Source: Arcobacter sp.
GTDB lineage: Bacteria > Campylobacterota > Campylobacteria > Campylobacterales > Arcobacteraceae
Assembly (NCBI GenBank): GCA_024228275.1
Contig: JAAETO010000055.1
Span: 1 to 64,000 of the forward strand
Reading direction: 5' to 3'
DNA: 64,000 nt
Positions 25,699 through 34,980 of this stretch are shown here, piece after piece (the first letter of the stretch is position 1; each line of letters starts with the position of its first letter). The notes under the pieces were generated by a model that was not told the origin of the DNA, did not search any database, and was given only the letters and a program-made list of their open reading frames with translations. The position numbers and the translations under genes are program-made.

Positions 25699-26190
25699 TT
25701 CCATTGCTACAACACCACTTTTTACAACTTCAAGTGGTTTAAATTTATTCATTATTTTTGTAAAATTAGCTATTCTATGAGGTTCATCAGTTGCAGAAAT
25801 TACTATTGCTTCTTCAGTTACATTTTGAATATGTCCATTGTAAGCTCTTGCAATTACCTCTATATCTCTAAGTGGTTGATCAATTGGAACTTTGATTAAT
25901 ACAGTCTCTTTTTCTATAACATTTTTATGTTCATTAACTTTTAATACTGGAATAATTTTGTTTAATTGTTTAACAATTTGATCAATAACTCTTTTGTCTC
26001 CTGTAGTTACTATAGTCATTCTAGAGTATTGTGTACCAGACATTGGAGCAACAGTTAAAGAATCAATATTATAACCACGAGCAGAAAATAGTCCAATAAT
26101 TCTAGATAAAACATTATGCTCATTAATTACAATTACTGAGATTACTTGTCTTGTTGTTTCAGAGTCATAATAGTGGTTAAAATTATTCAT
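25693..26190 (-). CDS. ilvN: Acetolactate synthase small (regulatory) subunit
   Basis: The 165-residue protein begins with a short linker, then the ACT domain (ISVIVINEHNVLSRIIGLFSARG near 17-39, YNIDSLTVAP), and a C-terminal half (EKETVLIKVP, IARAYNGHI) typical of the IlvH/IlvN valine-responsive subunit. It sets activity and feedback inhibition of the large subunit. It overlaps ilvB by eight bases, so translation is coupled. Whether to call it ilvN or ilvH depends on naming habit. Confidence 0.93.
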   Translation of the reverse strand: MNNFNHYYDSETTRQVISVIVINEHNVLSRIIGLFSARGYNIDSLTVAPMSGTQYSRMTIVTTGDKRVIDQIVKQLNKIIPVLKVNEHKNVIEKETVLIKVPIDQPLRDIEVIARAYNGHIQNVTEEAIVISATDEPHRIANFTKIMNKFKPLEVVKSGVVAMER

Positions 26191-27883
26191 TGCTATCTCC
26201 TAAAAGTGTCATTTCATTTAATGCATGTCCATTTGGAACCATTGGTAATACAATTTCATCACGAGCAACAATAACTTCAATCATTGCAGGCTTCTTCTTT
26301 TCTATTGCATCATTTAAAGCAGCATCAAATTCATCTTTAGTAGTAACTCTATATCCTAATCCTCCAAATGCTTCTACAAGTTTTTTAAAATCAGGCTGAG
26401 CTGTTAAATCAGTTTCTGAAATTCTATTCTCATAAAATAAAGTTTGCCATTGTTTAACCATTCCTAAATAATTGTTATTTAAAATAATATTTATTACTGG
26501 CAAATCGTATTCTACACATGTCATTAACTCTTGAATATTCATTAATATAGAACCATCACCTGTAAAATTGATAGACACTTTATCTTTATTACCTCTAGCA
26601 ACACCCATTGCAGCAGGAAGACCAAAGCCCATAGTACCTAACCCTCCAGAAGTATTAAATTGTCTAGGAAAAGAAAATGGATAAAACTGTGCAGACCACA
26701 TTTGATGTTGTCCAACATCTGTTGTTATAATTGCATTCTCTCCAAGAAGTTGTCCTACTCTTTGAATTGGCCATTGTGGCTTAATTACAGTTTCTGAATC
26801 ATTGAATCTTAATGGTTCTTTTTCTTTATAGTCTTTTAATAAAGATACCCAATTAGAATAATCATTAAATTTTATATCAGAAGCTGCTTCAATCATACCT
26901 TGAATTGTAACTTTTAAATCTCCAACTATTGGAAAATTTGTATCTACAAGTTTTCCAATAGATGCGGGATCAATATCAACATGGATTACCTTTGCTTTTT
27001 TAGCAAATTCATCAAGTCTACCTGTTACTCTATCATCAAATCTAGCACCAAGAGAAATTAGTAAATCAGTATCATGTACTGCCATATTTGCAGCAAACTC
27101 TCCATGCATTCCTAACATTCCAATTAATAAATTATTTTCATGTCCCATACTACCTCTTGCCATTAAAGTTTCAACAGCAGGAATATTTGTTTTTTTTGCA
27201 AATTCTCTAATTTCATATGCACAATTTGATAAAATTGCTCCACCACCAATATATAGCAAAGGTTTTTTTGATTTTGAAATTGCTTCCATTGCTTTTTTTA
27301 ATTGTCTTTTATTATATTGAACAGTAGGTTTATATGTAGGCATATTCACTGATTTAGGATATTTAAAATCACTAATTTCAGCTGTTATATCTTTTGGAAT
27401 ATCCACATGTACAGGTCCAGGTCTTCCTGTATTTGCAACATGAAATGCTTCTTTAATAATTCTTGGTAAATCTTTAATGTCATTTACTAAATAATTGTGT
27501 TTTGTACAAGGTCTTGAAATTCCTACTGCATCAATCTCTTGAAAACCATCTGTTCCAATGATTGTAGTTGGAACTTGTCCTGAAATCACTACTAGTGGAA
27601 TTGAATCCATATATGCATCAGCTAAGCCTGTTACTGCATTTGTAAATCCAGGTCCGCTTGTAACAATTGCAACACCAACTTTTCCAGTAGATTTTGCATA
27701 TCCCTCAGCTGCATGTATTGCTGCTTGTTCATGTCTAGTCAATATATGTTGAAAAAAACTTTGTTGATAAATTTCATCATAGACATTCATTATAGCGCCA
27801 CCAGGGTATCCAAATACTACTTCTACCCCTTCCTCTTTTAATGATTCTGTAACCATTTTTGCGCCAGATATTTTCATTGTCAC
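26183..27883 (-). CDS. ilvB: Acetolactate synthase large (catalytic) subunit
   Basis: The 566-residue protein is a full-length thiamine diphosphate enzyme. It has catalytic glutamate in RHEQAAIHAAEGYA (near 51), the FAD-related central domain (ARFDDRVTGR near 283), and the C-terminal cofactor domain with TTDVGQHQMW and GDGSILMN followed by the NNNYLGMVKQWQ segment. It forms acetolactate and acetohydroxybutyrate in valine, leucine and isoleucine synthesis. GGAG precedes the ATG. No attenuator-like leader peptide was seen in the 143 bases up to the next gene. Confidence 0.96.
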   Translation of the reverse strand: MTMKISGAKMVTESLKEEGVEVVFGYPGGAIMNVYDEIYQQSFFQHILTRHEQAAIHAAEGYAKSTGKVGVAIVTSGPGFTNAVTGLADAYMDSIPLVVISGQVPTTIIGTDGFQEIDAVGISRPCTKHNYLVNDIKDLPRIIKEAFHVANTGRPGPVHVDIPKDITAEISDFKYPKSVNMPTYKPTVQYNKRQLKKAMEAISKSKKPLLYIGGGAILSNCAYEIREFAKKTNIPAVETLMARGSMGHENNLLIGMLGMHGEFAANMAVHDTDLLISLGARFDDRVTGRLDEFAKKAKVIHVDIDPASIGKLVDTNFPIVGDLKVTIQGMIEAASDIKFNDYSNWVSLLKDYKEKEPLRFNDSETVIKPQWPIQRVGQLLGENAIITTDVGQHQMWSAQFYPFSFPRQFNTSGGLGTMGFGLPAAMGVARGNKDKVSINFTGDGSILMNIQELMTCVEYDLPVINIILNNNYLGMVKQWQTLFYENRISETDLTAQPDFKKLVEAFGGLGYRVTTKDEFDAALNDAIEKKKPAMIEVIVARDEIVLPMVPNGHALNEMTLLGDSNE

Positions 27884-28026
27884 TCCCTATGTTTAATTAA
27901 TCGGACATTTTACAAAAGTTATTATTAATAGATGTTTAATATAAAAAATGTACTTATCTTATTTTATTCTATATTTATAATTATTATAGTAAAATCAGTT
28001 AATAAGTAAGATAATAGGAGATTATT

Positions 28027-28833
28027 ATGGATGTTAATAGTATTAGTAATAACATAAATTCCTTAAATACAAATACAAATAATAATCATATAAACAAAAA
28101 TTCATCAACTCAAAAAATAGATAACAATGATGATTTTTTAAAACTTTCAATCAATGATTATAATAAACAAAGAGATGAATTATCTTTATCTTTACAATCT
28201 TTTAATGAAGGTATAGCTATTACGAAAATAGCAAATATTGGATTAGAGAAAGAACAAGAAATCTTACAAAATATTAATGAGAAACTTAATCAAATTAAAG
28301 ATGATAATAGTTCTATAAATGATAAGAATATTTTTAAAAATGAAATTAATCAAGATTTATTCAAGTTTAAAGAAGAAGCATATCAAACAAAGTATAAAAA
28401 CGAGAATTTAATTATTATAAATGAATATGAAGAAAATTATAGTATTGATATAAGTACAAAAGAAACTTATTTTTCTATAGATAAACCTAACACTCCTGAA
28501 ATTGCTATTGAGCTAGCAAAAGAAGTTAGTAAAAATGATTTTAATAGTACTGACCAACTTCAAGCAACTATAAATAAAGTAGAGAATAGTAGTCATCAAC
28601 TTCAAAATTTAAAAGATCAATTTACTGACTTAGGAAATAAATTAGAGTCTAGTGCAAGAACTTCTATAAAAGATCAAATTGATTTATCTAATAAAAATAG
28701 AGCAGGTAATGAAATAAATTTTGGAAAAGAAGCTAGTGATTTTTCTAAAACAAATATCCAAGCAAATGTTGGTTATTTAGCTGCTGCTCAAGCAAATATT
28801 ATTCAGGAACAAAGTGTAAGATTATTAACTTAA
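28027..28833 (+). CDS. Flagellin-like protein lacking a normal D0 N-terminus
   Basis: The 268-residue protein resembles a reduced flagellin. Residues about 50-125 match the N-terminal helical rod domain (RDELSLSLQSFNEGIAITK, ILQNINEKLNQIKDD, FKFKEEAYQTKYKNENLI). Residues about 195-268 match the C-terminal rod domain (NKLESSARTSI..., ANVGYLAAAQANIIQEQ, ending VRLLT). The usual N-terminal MRIN...ALNT start is replaced by an Asn/Ser-rich stretch. It may be a minor filament component, an assembly factor or a decoy. AGGAG precedes the ATG. It converges on the ppx/gppA gene with two bases between stops. Confidence 0.65.
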   Translation: MDVNSISNNINSLNTNTNNNHINKNSSTQKIDNNDDFLKLSINDYNKQRDELSLSLQSFNEGIAITKIANIGLEKEQEILQNINEKLNQIKDDNSSINDKNIFKNEINQDLFKFKEEAYQTKYKNENLIIINEYEENYSIDISTKETYFSIDKPNTPEIAIELAKEVSKNDFNSTDQLQATINKVENSSHQLQNLKDQFTDLGNKLESSARTSIKDQIDLSNKNRAGNEINFGKEASDFSKTNIQANVGYLAAAQANIIQEQSVRLLT

Positions 28834-28835
28834 AG

Positions 28836-29747
28836 TTAATATTTAAATAAACAGTGGTTTATTGCGACACCTTCTCTTAATCCATCGTCAAGTACTATTG
28901 ATTCTGTTTTTTCTAAAACTTCAAATATTGCTTTGTATATATAAATTCCAACTTCAATAAATTCTACTCTTCCAGATCCGACTAATTTACTTATAACTTC
29001 ATTTGAAGAATTTTTAAAGACATGTAATGAGTCTTCTAAATCTTTTATTTCTAAAATTGTACCATTTACTAGATTCTTATCATAATGAAAAAAATCTTGT
29101 CCTAATTTAATTGCCGCAATTGTTGTAGGTGTTCCTGCTGTTGCAACAAAAGTATAATCATTTAAATCAATATTAAGTTCTAATAAAAATTTTTTAATAT
29201 CTAATTTATGAGCTTCTAATTCTTTTATTACATCATTATAATTATTATATTTTTGAGTTAAAGTTACTATACCAAAGTTAAAACTATGAGAATCGAAATT
29301 TTCACCCTTATTAATAATAATCTCTGTTGAACCACCCCCAATATCAAGTAAAATGAAATTAGAAGACTTGATTCTTTCTCTTTTTAATGCATATTTAACT
29401 GCAAGTAAAGTTAATCTAGCCTCTTCTTTTCCATCAATAATTTTAAATTTGGCACCAGTTTTATTTTCAAATGTTTTTAGAACTTCATGATTATTATTTG
29501 CTAATCTCATAGCTGCCGTTGTAACACAAATAGCTTTTGATGGGTCATATTTTAATTTTGTTGAAGATATGTTAATTGCATTAATCACCCTATCTTGTGC
29601 TTCTTTTGATATTATATTAGTTTTATGTAAACCATCAGCCATTCCCACTACTTCATTATATTCATTTATAATTTTATTATTCAAGCAGTCATATATTAAG
29701 ACTCTAAAAGAATTAGAGCCTAGGTCTATTGTTGTAACTTGATTCAT
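28836..29747 (-). CDS. Ppx/GppA family phosphatase (exopolyphosphatase-like)
   Basis: The 303-residue protein has the ASKHA nucleotide-binding fold: phosphate-1 loop TIDLGSNSFRVLIYD (5-19), the catalytic segment with GKEEARL (near 100), phosphate-2 loop LLDIGGGSTEI (near 130) and the VATAGTPTTIAA motif (near 202). It lacks the C-terminal HD domain, giving the short form common in Campylobacterota, which hydrolyses polyphosphate and/or pppGpp. It overlaps nothing but follows pssA after one base. Confidence 0.9.
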   Translation of the reverse strand: MNQVTTIDLGSNSFRVLIYDCLNNKIINEYNEVVGMADGLHKTNIISKEAQDRVINAINISSTKLKYDPSKAICVTTAAMRLANNNHEVLKTFENKTGAKFKIIDGKEEARLTLLAVKYALKRERIKSSNFILLDIGGGSTEIIINKGENFDSHSFNFGIVTLTQKYNNYNDVIKELEAHKLDIKKFLLELNIDLNDYTFVATAGTPTTIAAIKLGQDFFHYDKNLVNGTILEIKDLEDSLHVFKNSSNEVISKLVGSGRVEFIEVGIYIYKAIFEVLEKTESIVLDDGLREGVAINHCLFKY

Positions 29748-29748
29748 A

Positions 29749-30306
29749 TTATGGATGCGGAATTTTAACTTTAGAGTTTAATAAAAAGCCTATAATAACC
29801 ATTAAAATTAATACCACATGTTCATTCATTATACCAGTTAACCATATTAAATAAACAAGCCATAATAATATTGCGCCAAGTGGAGTTGGAACTCCTATAA
29901 AAAATTTAGCAACTTCACCCTCTTGCGAATCAATATTAAATTGAATTAATCTTCTAAGACCAGAAATAACATAATAAATGAAAGCAAAAGCAACTAATGA
30001 AGTATTTAACATTAATTCCTTTCCATCAATAATTGCAAAAAATATAAACATAGTTGGAACGATAACAAAAGATAAAAAGTCTGCAAAGGAATCTAATTGA
30101 ATACCAAACTCAGTTGATAGATTATACTTCCTTGCTATTTTACCGTCAACTATATCAAATGCACCAGCTATCCACGCAAATAGTGCAGCTGCAAAAAAAT
30201 TATTATGAGTTAAATAATATATAGCAAAAACACCTGCTGCTATATTAAAAAAAGTTGCTAAGTTAGCTAAATTAAAGTGACTATATTTATTGAATAAAAA
30301 TGACAT
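29749..30306 (-). CDS. pssA: CDP-diacylglycerol-serine O-phosphatidyltransferase
   Basis: The 185-residue protein has about five to six membrane helices and a complete CDP-alcohol phosphatidyltransferase motif (DIVDGKIAR ... GIQLDSFAD, near 48-74). The YYVISGLRRLIQFNID and FFIGVPTPLGA segments favour phosphatidylserine synthase over the glycerophosphate enzyme. It makes phosphatidylserine, the precursor of phosphatidylethanolamine. It is shorter than some homologues (about 240), lacking a C-terminal helix pair. Confidence 0.87.
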   Translation of the reverse strand: MSFLFNKYSHFNLANLATFFNIAAGVFAIYYLTHNNFFAAALFAWIAGAFDIVDGKIARKYNLSTEFGIQLDSFADFLSFVIVPTMFIFFAIIDGKELMLNTSLVAFAFIYYVISGLRRLIQFNIDSQEGEVAKFFIGVPTPLGAILLWLVYLIWLTGIMNEHVVLILMVIIGFLLNSKVKIPHP

Positions 30307-30318
30307 TATTCTCCTTCA

Positions 30319-31419
30319 TTATTGTATTTTAAATTGGTTTCTACCATTTTGTTTTGATTTATAAAGATTCTCATCTGCTAATTTATACAATTTATTACAT
30401 GAAATATATGAATCTGGTTCATATATTACTGCTCCTATTGAAATTGTAACAACATTCGAAATTTTACTATTTTTATGCTCAATATTTAATGATTCAATAT
30501 TTTTATTAACTTCATCAAGACAATCTTTTAACATCTCTTCATCAATATCAAATAATATAACTCCAAATTCTTCTCCACCAAGTCTGAAAACGTACTCATA
30601 TTCTTTATTAAAATATGTTTTTATACTATTTGCTACTGCTTTTAAAGTTATATCACCCATGTCGTGACCATAAGTATCATTATATTGTTTAAAGAAATCT
30701 ATATCAAACATTATAAAAGCAGTATTCCATTTATTAGCATTTGATATAAATGGCATATTATCGAAAATTCTATCAAAATACATACGGTTATATAATTTAG
30801 TCATGGAGTCAGTTATTGAATCCATTTTATATTTCTTTGTAAGAATTTTTAATTGATTGTCTTTTTTTATTATTGAATATATAATTAAGAAAATAAACAA
30901 AAATGATACTATAATTAATAAAATCATGTTATAAAAAAGGTAATCTTTCATTTGAGTATATTCTTTTAAAAATGAACGTCTTTGTTTATAAGCAATTTTT
31001 TTTTCATGCTCTTTTAGAAAATCTATTTTAGTGATTAATGTTTTGTATTCACTAATAGTAGTTTTATAAGTAAATGATTTTAATACGTGTTTATGTATTT
31101 TATTAACTACTTTTCTTTCTTCTACATCTTTATAAGCATTATTATAATACTTCCAATCTTTTTTAATCTTTATAAAAAATGTTTCTCTATTACATTTTTT
31201 ATAAGTTCTTATACAAGTTATTAAATCTTTAAAGTTTTCCTCAATATCATGAAGTTTTAATACAGGTATATAATTACCAAAATATATTTTATCTATATTT
31301 TTTTTCAATTTATCAATTTGAGAATTAAATAATATACTTGAGGTCAACAATGAAATAATTATGATTATACTTAAGATACTTAATTTAAAAACTAAGCTTT
31401 TATAGAACTCTTTTTTCAT
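30319..31419 (-). CDS. Membrane-bound diguanylate cyclase (GGDEF)
   Basis: The 366-residue protein has a membrane helix at about 10-32, a periplasmic sensory region of about 125 residues rich in Lys and aromatic residues, a second membrane helix (about 163-184) and a GGDEF domain (about 200-366). The active-site motif is GGEEF in FRLGGEEFGV, and the DSMTKLYNRMYFD start is normal, so it should make cyclic di-GMP. No RxxD inhibitory site is evident just before the motif. The sensory region has two Cys (in ITCIRTYKKCNR), possibly redox-active or a disulfide. It is divergent from the SulP gene. Confidence 0.9.
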   Translation of the reverse strand: MKKEFYKSLVFKLSILSIIIIISLLTSSILFNSQIDKLKKNIDKIYFGNYIPVLKLHDIEENFKDLITCIRTYKKCNRETFFIKIKKDWKYYNNAYKDVEERKVVNKIHKHVLKSFTYKTTISEYKTLITKIDFLKEHEKKIAYKQRRSFLKEYTQMKDYLFYNMILLIIVSFLFIFLIIYSIIKKDNQLKILTKKYKMDSITDSMTKLYNRMYFDRIFDNMPFISNANKWNTAFIMFDIDFFKQYNDTYGHDMGDITLKAVANSIKTYFNKEYEYVFRLGGEEFGVILFDIDEEMLKDCLDEVNKNIESLNIEHKNSKISNVVTISIGAVIYEPDSYISCNKLYKLADENLYKSKQNGRNQFKIQ

Positions 31420-31525
31420 GCGATATTATAACTAATAACTATTAAAAAATCTTATAAGTTAGCTTAATTTTATCTTAATCTATTTTTAGATAAAATCGCG
31501 ATCTTAAATTAAGAAAGGTTTAATT

Positions 31526-33067
31526 TTGTTAAATATAAAAGATACGTTTATTGGGAATTCTGCAAAAAGCGACATTTTATCAGGACTAGTAGTTGCAGTT
31601 GCTCTTGTTCCTGAAGCTATTGCATTTTCATTTATTGCTCAAGTAAGTCCTATTGTTGGATTATATGCTGCGTTTATTCTAGGATTGATTACTGCTATTA
31701 TGGGTGGGAAACCTGGTATGATTTCAGGAGCTACTGGAGCAGTTGCTATTGTACTAGTTGGTGTAAGTATAAGTGCAAAAACAATTTTAGAAGCGCAAGG
31801 ATTAAGTGGTACAGATTTATCATTTGGGATAGTACAATATATCACTCTAACAGCTGTTGTTGCAGGTATTATTCAAATAACTATTGGTGCGTTAAGAATG
31901 GGTAAATTCATTCGTTTAGTTCCACAACCTGCGCTTCATGGCTTTGTTAATGGTCTTGCAGTAGTTATTGCTACAAGTCAATTTAAATTTTTAGAGGGTG
32001 CTAGTTTTATTATGTATGCTATTATCTTAGGAACTATGGCTACTATGTATTTTTTACCAAAAATTACTAGTGCTATTCCATCTGGACTTGTTGCTATTAT
32101 AGTATTTACACTTGGAGTTTATTTAACTGGTGCTGATACTAAACTTGTAGGAGATTTAGCTAACTTAACTGAATTCAAAGGCTTATTGCCAACTTTTCAT
32201 ATTCCAGATGTTATATTAGATTTCGAAGCTTTAAAATTAGTACTTCCTTATGCAATTATTGTTGCGCTTGTTGGTGTAATTGAATCTTTACTTACTCTTT
32301 CTGTTTTAGATGAAATTAGTGGAACAAGAGGAAGTGCAAATCAAGAGTGTATTGCTCAAGGTACTGGAAATATTACTTGTGGTTTATTTGGCGCAATGCC
32401 AGGTTGTGCAATGATTGGTCAATCAATTATTAACTACACATCTGGTGGATTAGGAAGATTATCAGGTGTTGTTGCTTCAATTGGACTAATTTTACTTGTT
32501 GCTACATTAACAGACCTTTTAAATATAATTCCTGTTGCTATCTTAGTTGGTATTATGTTTATGGTTTCTATTGGAACTTTTGAATGGAGTTCATTTGGTA
32601 GAATTACGAAAATGCCAAAAAGTGATGCCTTTGTACTCGTAACTGTAACAGGTATTACTATTGTTGCTGATCTTGCTATTGCTGTAATATCAGGTGTTAT
32701 AATATCTGCATTAGTATTTGCTTGGAATCATGCAAAAGTAACTGCTAAAACACATTTAGAAGATGATGGAACAAAAGTATATGACTTCGATGGTCCACTT
32801 TTCTTTGGTAGTGTTACATCATTTAACGAAGAATTTGATATAACTAATGACCCATATAATATTGTTTTAGATTTTAAAGATGCTAGAGTAATGGATATTT
32901 CTGGTGTTGAAGCAATTGATGCTATTACAAAAAAATATCAAGAAGCTGATAAAAAACTGTCAATCAGACATTTAAGCCCAGATTGTAAAAAAATTCTTAA
33001 AAATGCAGGACCATTTTGTACATATGAAGAAGATGATCCAAAATATAAAGTTGCAATAAACTACTAA
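31526..33067 (+). CDS. SulP/SLC26 family anion transporter
   Basis: The 513-residue protein has an 11-12 helix transporter domain (about 1-405) with the SulP signature near residues 22-45 (VVAVALVPEAIAFSFIAQVSP) and a cytoplasmic STAS domain (about 415-510, DFKDARVMDISGVEAID). Substrates in this family include sulfate, bicarbonate and dicarboxylates and cannot be told from sequence here. The start is TTG with AAAGG upstream. An intrinsic terminator follows. It appears to be a single-gene unit. Confidence 0.9.
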   Translation: MLNIKDTFIGNSAKSDILSGLVVAVALVPEAIAFSFIAQVSPIVGLYAAFILGLITAIMGGKPGMISGATGAVAIVLVGVSISAKTILEAQGLSGTDLSFGIVQYITLTAVVAGIIQITIGALRMGKFIRLVPQPALHGFVNGLAVVIATSQFKFLEGASFIMYAIILGTMATMYFLPKITSAIPSGLVAIIVFTLGVYLTGADTKLVGDLANLTEFKGLLPTFHIPDVILDFEALKLVLPYAIIVALVGVIESLLTLSVLDEISGTRGSANQECIAQGTGNITCGLFGAMPGCAMIGQSIINYTSGGLGRLSGVVASIGLILLVATLTDLLNIIPVAILVGIMFMVSIGTFEWSSFGRITKMPKSDAFVLVTVTGITIVADLAIAVISGVIISALVFAWNHAKVTAKTHLEDDGTKVYDFDGPLFFGSVTSFNEEFDITNDPYNIVLDFKDARVMDISGVEAIDAITKKYQEADKKLSIRHLSPDCKKILKNAGPFCTYEEDDPKYKVAINY

Positions 33068-33074
33068 ATTTTAA

Positions 33075-33115
33075 GGGGGTGTATAATTAAATACACCTCT
33101 TTATTTACTTTTTTT
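33075..33115 (+). terminator. Intrinsic terminator after the SulP gene
   Basis: GGTGTAT and ATACACC pair around a six-base loop, extended outward by G-C and G-U pairs. A long T-rich tract with seven consecutive T follows, eight bases after the SulP stop. Confidence 0.75.
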
Positions 33116-33161
33116 CACCTCTTTGATATAATATTTATTAAATAAATATTTTAGGATTATT

Positions 33162-33662
33162 ATGGAAATTAATAATTTTTCTCAATCATCATCATTAATT
33201 TATCAAGAATTAGCTCAAAAGAGAACAGAGTTAGCTAATTTAGATAAAAAAGATTTCGAAAAATCTACTCAAGAGTCATATGATAAAATAAATTTAAGTA
33301 ATAATAAATATGATGAAAATGACTATCAAAGAGTTCTAGATAAGTTTAAAGATCTTGATGCTAAAACAAAACTACATGAACAAACTCATGCTTCAGGAGC
33401 TGTAACAACTGCACCTATTAATTATAATTACCATGTTGGTCCTGATGGTAACTTATATACTTCGGGAGGTTCTGTAAGATTTGAAACCTCTATTCCAGAA
33501 GATCGAGCAAGTGCAAATGTAAAACTAGAAAAACTAAAAGATGCTTCAAGTTCAGTTGATGAGTTAAGTAGTGCTGATGCTCAAATAGCAAGAACTGCAA
33601 ATTTAAACAAACTACTAATACAAAGTAAAGAAGAAAGCTTAGGAGTAAATAATGAGAATTGA
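33162..33662 (+). CDS. SprA-related putative metalloprotease
   Basis: The 166-residue protein fits the SprA-related family (called the CJM1_0395 putative metalloprotease family in Campylobacterota). It has an HEQTH zinc motif at 72-76 followed by the glycine-rich PINYNYHVGPDGNLYTSGG segment and SIPEDRASANVKLEKL. The N-terminal 60 residues are polar and probably disordered. Function is not known. The overlap with the next, flagellar-rod-like gene (11 bases) suggests a link with flagella, such as trimming of a rod or hook component, but that is inference. Confidence 0.72.
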   Translation: MEINNFSQSSSLIYQELAQKRTELANLDKKDFEKSTQESYDKINLSNNKYDENDYQRVLDKFKDLDAKTKLHEQTHASGAVTTAPINYNYHVGPDGNLYTSGGSVRFETSIPEDRASANVKLEKLKDASSSVDELSSADAQIARTANLNKLLIQSKEESLGVNNEN

Positions 33663-33891
33663 TAACAATATTAATGCTATGACTTCTTCAGCTGTACAGA
33701 TGAATGAAGTAGCTACTAACTTAGCTAATATCTCAAATGAAATTTCTGACCCAGAACATCAGGAAGTAACACAAGATTTAATTGATACTATTGCAGCTCA
33801 AATACCTGAAGTTATATCTTATGAAGCAAATGCAGAAGGTATTAAAACTCAAAATGCCGTTGCAGATGTTTTATTAAATTTGAAGGCTTAA
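33652..33891 (+). CDS. Mini flagellar rod/axial-like protein
   Basis: The 79-residue protein combines the two conserved ends of flagellar rod and hook proteins and nothing else. The N-terminal helix AMTSSAVQMNEVATNLANISN matches the FlgB/FlgC/FlgE family start, and the C-terminal helix VISYEANAEGIKTQNAVAD matches the YEANVKVI-type end. Axial proteins normally have at least one folded domain between these helices. It may be a small rod or adapter component. It overlaps the SprA-like gene by 11 bases and is followed after five bases by trxC. Confidence 0.65.
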   Translation: MRIDNNINAMTSSAVQMNEVATNLANISNEISDPEHQEVTQDLIDTIAAQIPEVISYEANAEGIKTQNAVADVLLNLKA

Positions 33892-33896
33892 AATAG

Positions 33897-34328
33897 ATGT
33901 TAAAGATAAATGTAGTATGTCCACACTGTCAAAAGGTTAATTCAATACCTAAAAAAGATAGTTATAATAAAGCTAATTGTGGATCTTGTAAAGATTCCTT
34001 ATTAAGTACAAGTCCAATTGAATTAAATGAATCAAATTTTGATCATGTAATAGTTAACTCCGATATTCCAGTAATAGTTGATTTTTGGGCACCTTGGTGC
34101 GGTCCATGTAAAATAATGGGACCAATTTTCAATGAAGTGGCTTTAAATTATTCTTTAAAAGCTCTATTTGTAAAAGTAAACACTCAAGAAGAACAAAACT
34201 TAGGTACCAAATATAATATAAGGTCAATACCTACATTAGTTGTTTATAAGAATGCTAAAGAAGTTAAAAGAATTAGTGGCGCTTTAGATCATATAAGACT
34301 ATCTACTTTAGTTAATGAAGTTTTATAA
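33897..34328 (+). CDS. trxC: Thioredoxin 2 (TrxC)
   Basis: The 143-residue protein begins with a zinc ribbon (Cys8, Cys11, Cys28, Cys31) and then a thioredoxin domain with active site WCGPC (Cys68 and Cys71) and the cis-proline segment SIPTLVVYK. It reduces protein disulfides in the cytoplasm. The zinc ribbon distinguishes it from Trx1. It is the last gene of a three-gene + strand run and converges with the PagL-like gene. Confidence 0.92.
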   Translation: MLKINVVCPHCQKVNSIPKKDSYNKANCGSCKDSLLSTSPIELNESNFDHVIVNSDIPVIVDFWAPWCGPCKIMGPIFNEVALNYSLKALFVKVNTQEEQNLGTKYNIRSIPTLVVYKNAKEVKRISGALDHIRLSTLVNEVL

Positions 34329-34342
34329 ATATTTTTAAATAA

Positions 34343-34816
34343 CTAAAATTTATAAACTAGACTTAACATTAAAATATCTAATCCATAATTATTTTTGTTT
34401 AAATATGCATTTGAATAGTGAATATATTTAAATGAAGTACTTATAGTTTCATTATATTTGTATAAAAAACCTAAACTCCCTTTAAACTGAAAATTTATTC
34501 CAAATTTTCTATTATTAAAATTTAAATCATAAAAATGAGCTATTCCTCCTCCTATGTCAAAAAATAATTTATTATTAATTTGAAAATCAATAATATATTG
34601 AGTGCTAATTATTTTTAATTTTGACTTGGAATCATGTATGCTATCAATAGAAACTTCAATAATATTGTTTGTATTATCAATAATTTCAAATTCTAAATCT
34701 TTTTGTAATGATAGATTAAATGTGCTATTTTTAAGGCTTTTTCCTAGACCTAGTGATAATTTATCAAATGAATAACTTATATTTATAATAATTAATAAAA
34801 AAAGAAAAATTTTCAT
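34343..34816 (-). CDS. PagL-like lipid A deacylase (acyloxyacyl hydrolase family)
   Basis: The 157-residue protein has a signal peptide (about 1-16) and alternating beta-strand segments ending in an aromatic terminus (LVYKF), as in outer-membrane barrels. The segment KYIHYSNAYLNKNNYG near 130-145 holds the His-x-Ser pair (His133, Ser135) that forms the PagL active site, and FFDIGGGIAHF precedes it. PagL removes a 3-hydroxyacyl chain from lipid A, lowering its inflammatory activity and helping envelope adaptation. The third catalytic residue could not be located with confidence. Confidence 0.7.
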   Translation of the reverse strand: MKIFLFLLIIINISYSFDKLSLGLGKSLKNSTFNLSLQKDLEFEIIDNTNNIIEVSIDSIHDSKSKLKIISTQYIIDFQINNKLFFDIGGGIAHFYDLNFNNRKFGINFQFKGSLGFLYKYNETISTSFKYIHYSNAYLNKNNYGLDILMLSLVYKF

Positions 34817-34980
34817 TTTATATCCTTCTTTATAATTATATATTTAATTTAGGATAAAGATTATTAAAATTATTTATTAAATTATATAGATAAGATAATT
34901 TTTTTATTTCTTGAAATATTATTTATTATTAAAATTTTGATTTTATATATTTAGTGATAATAAAATAAATTTATTTTGAA

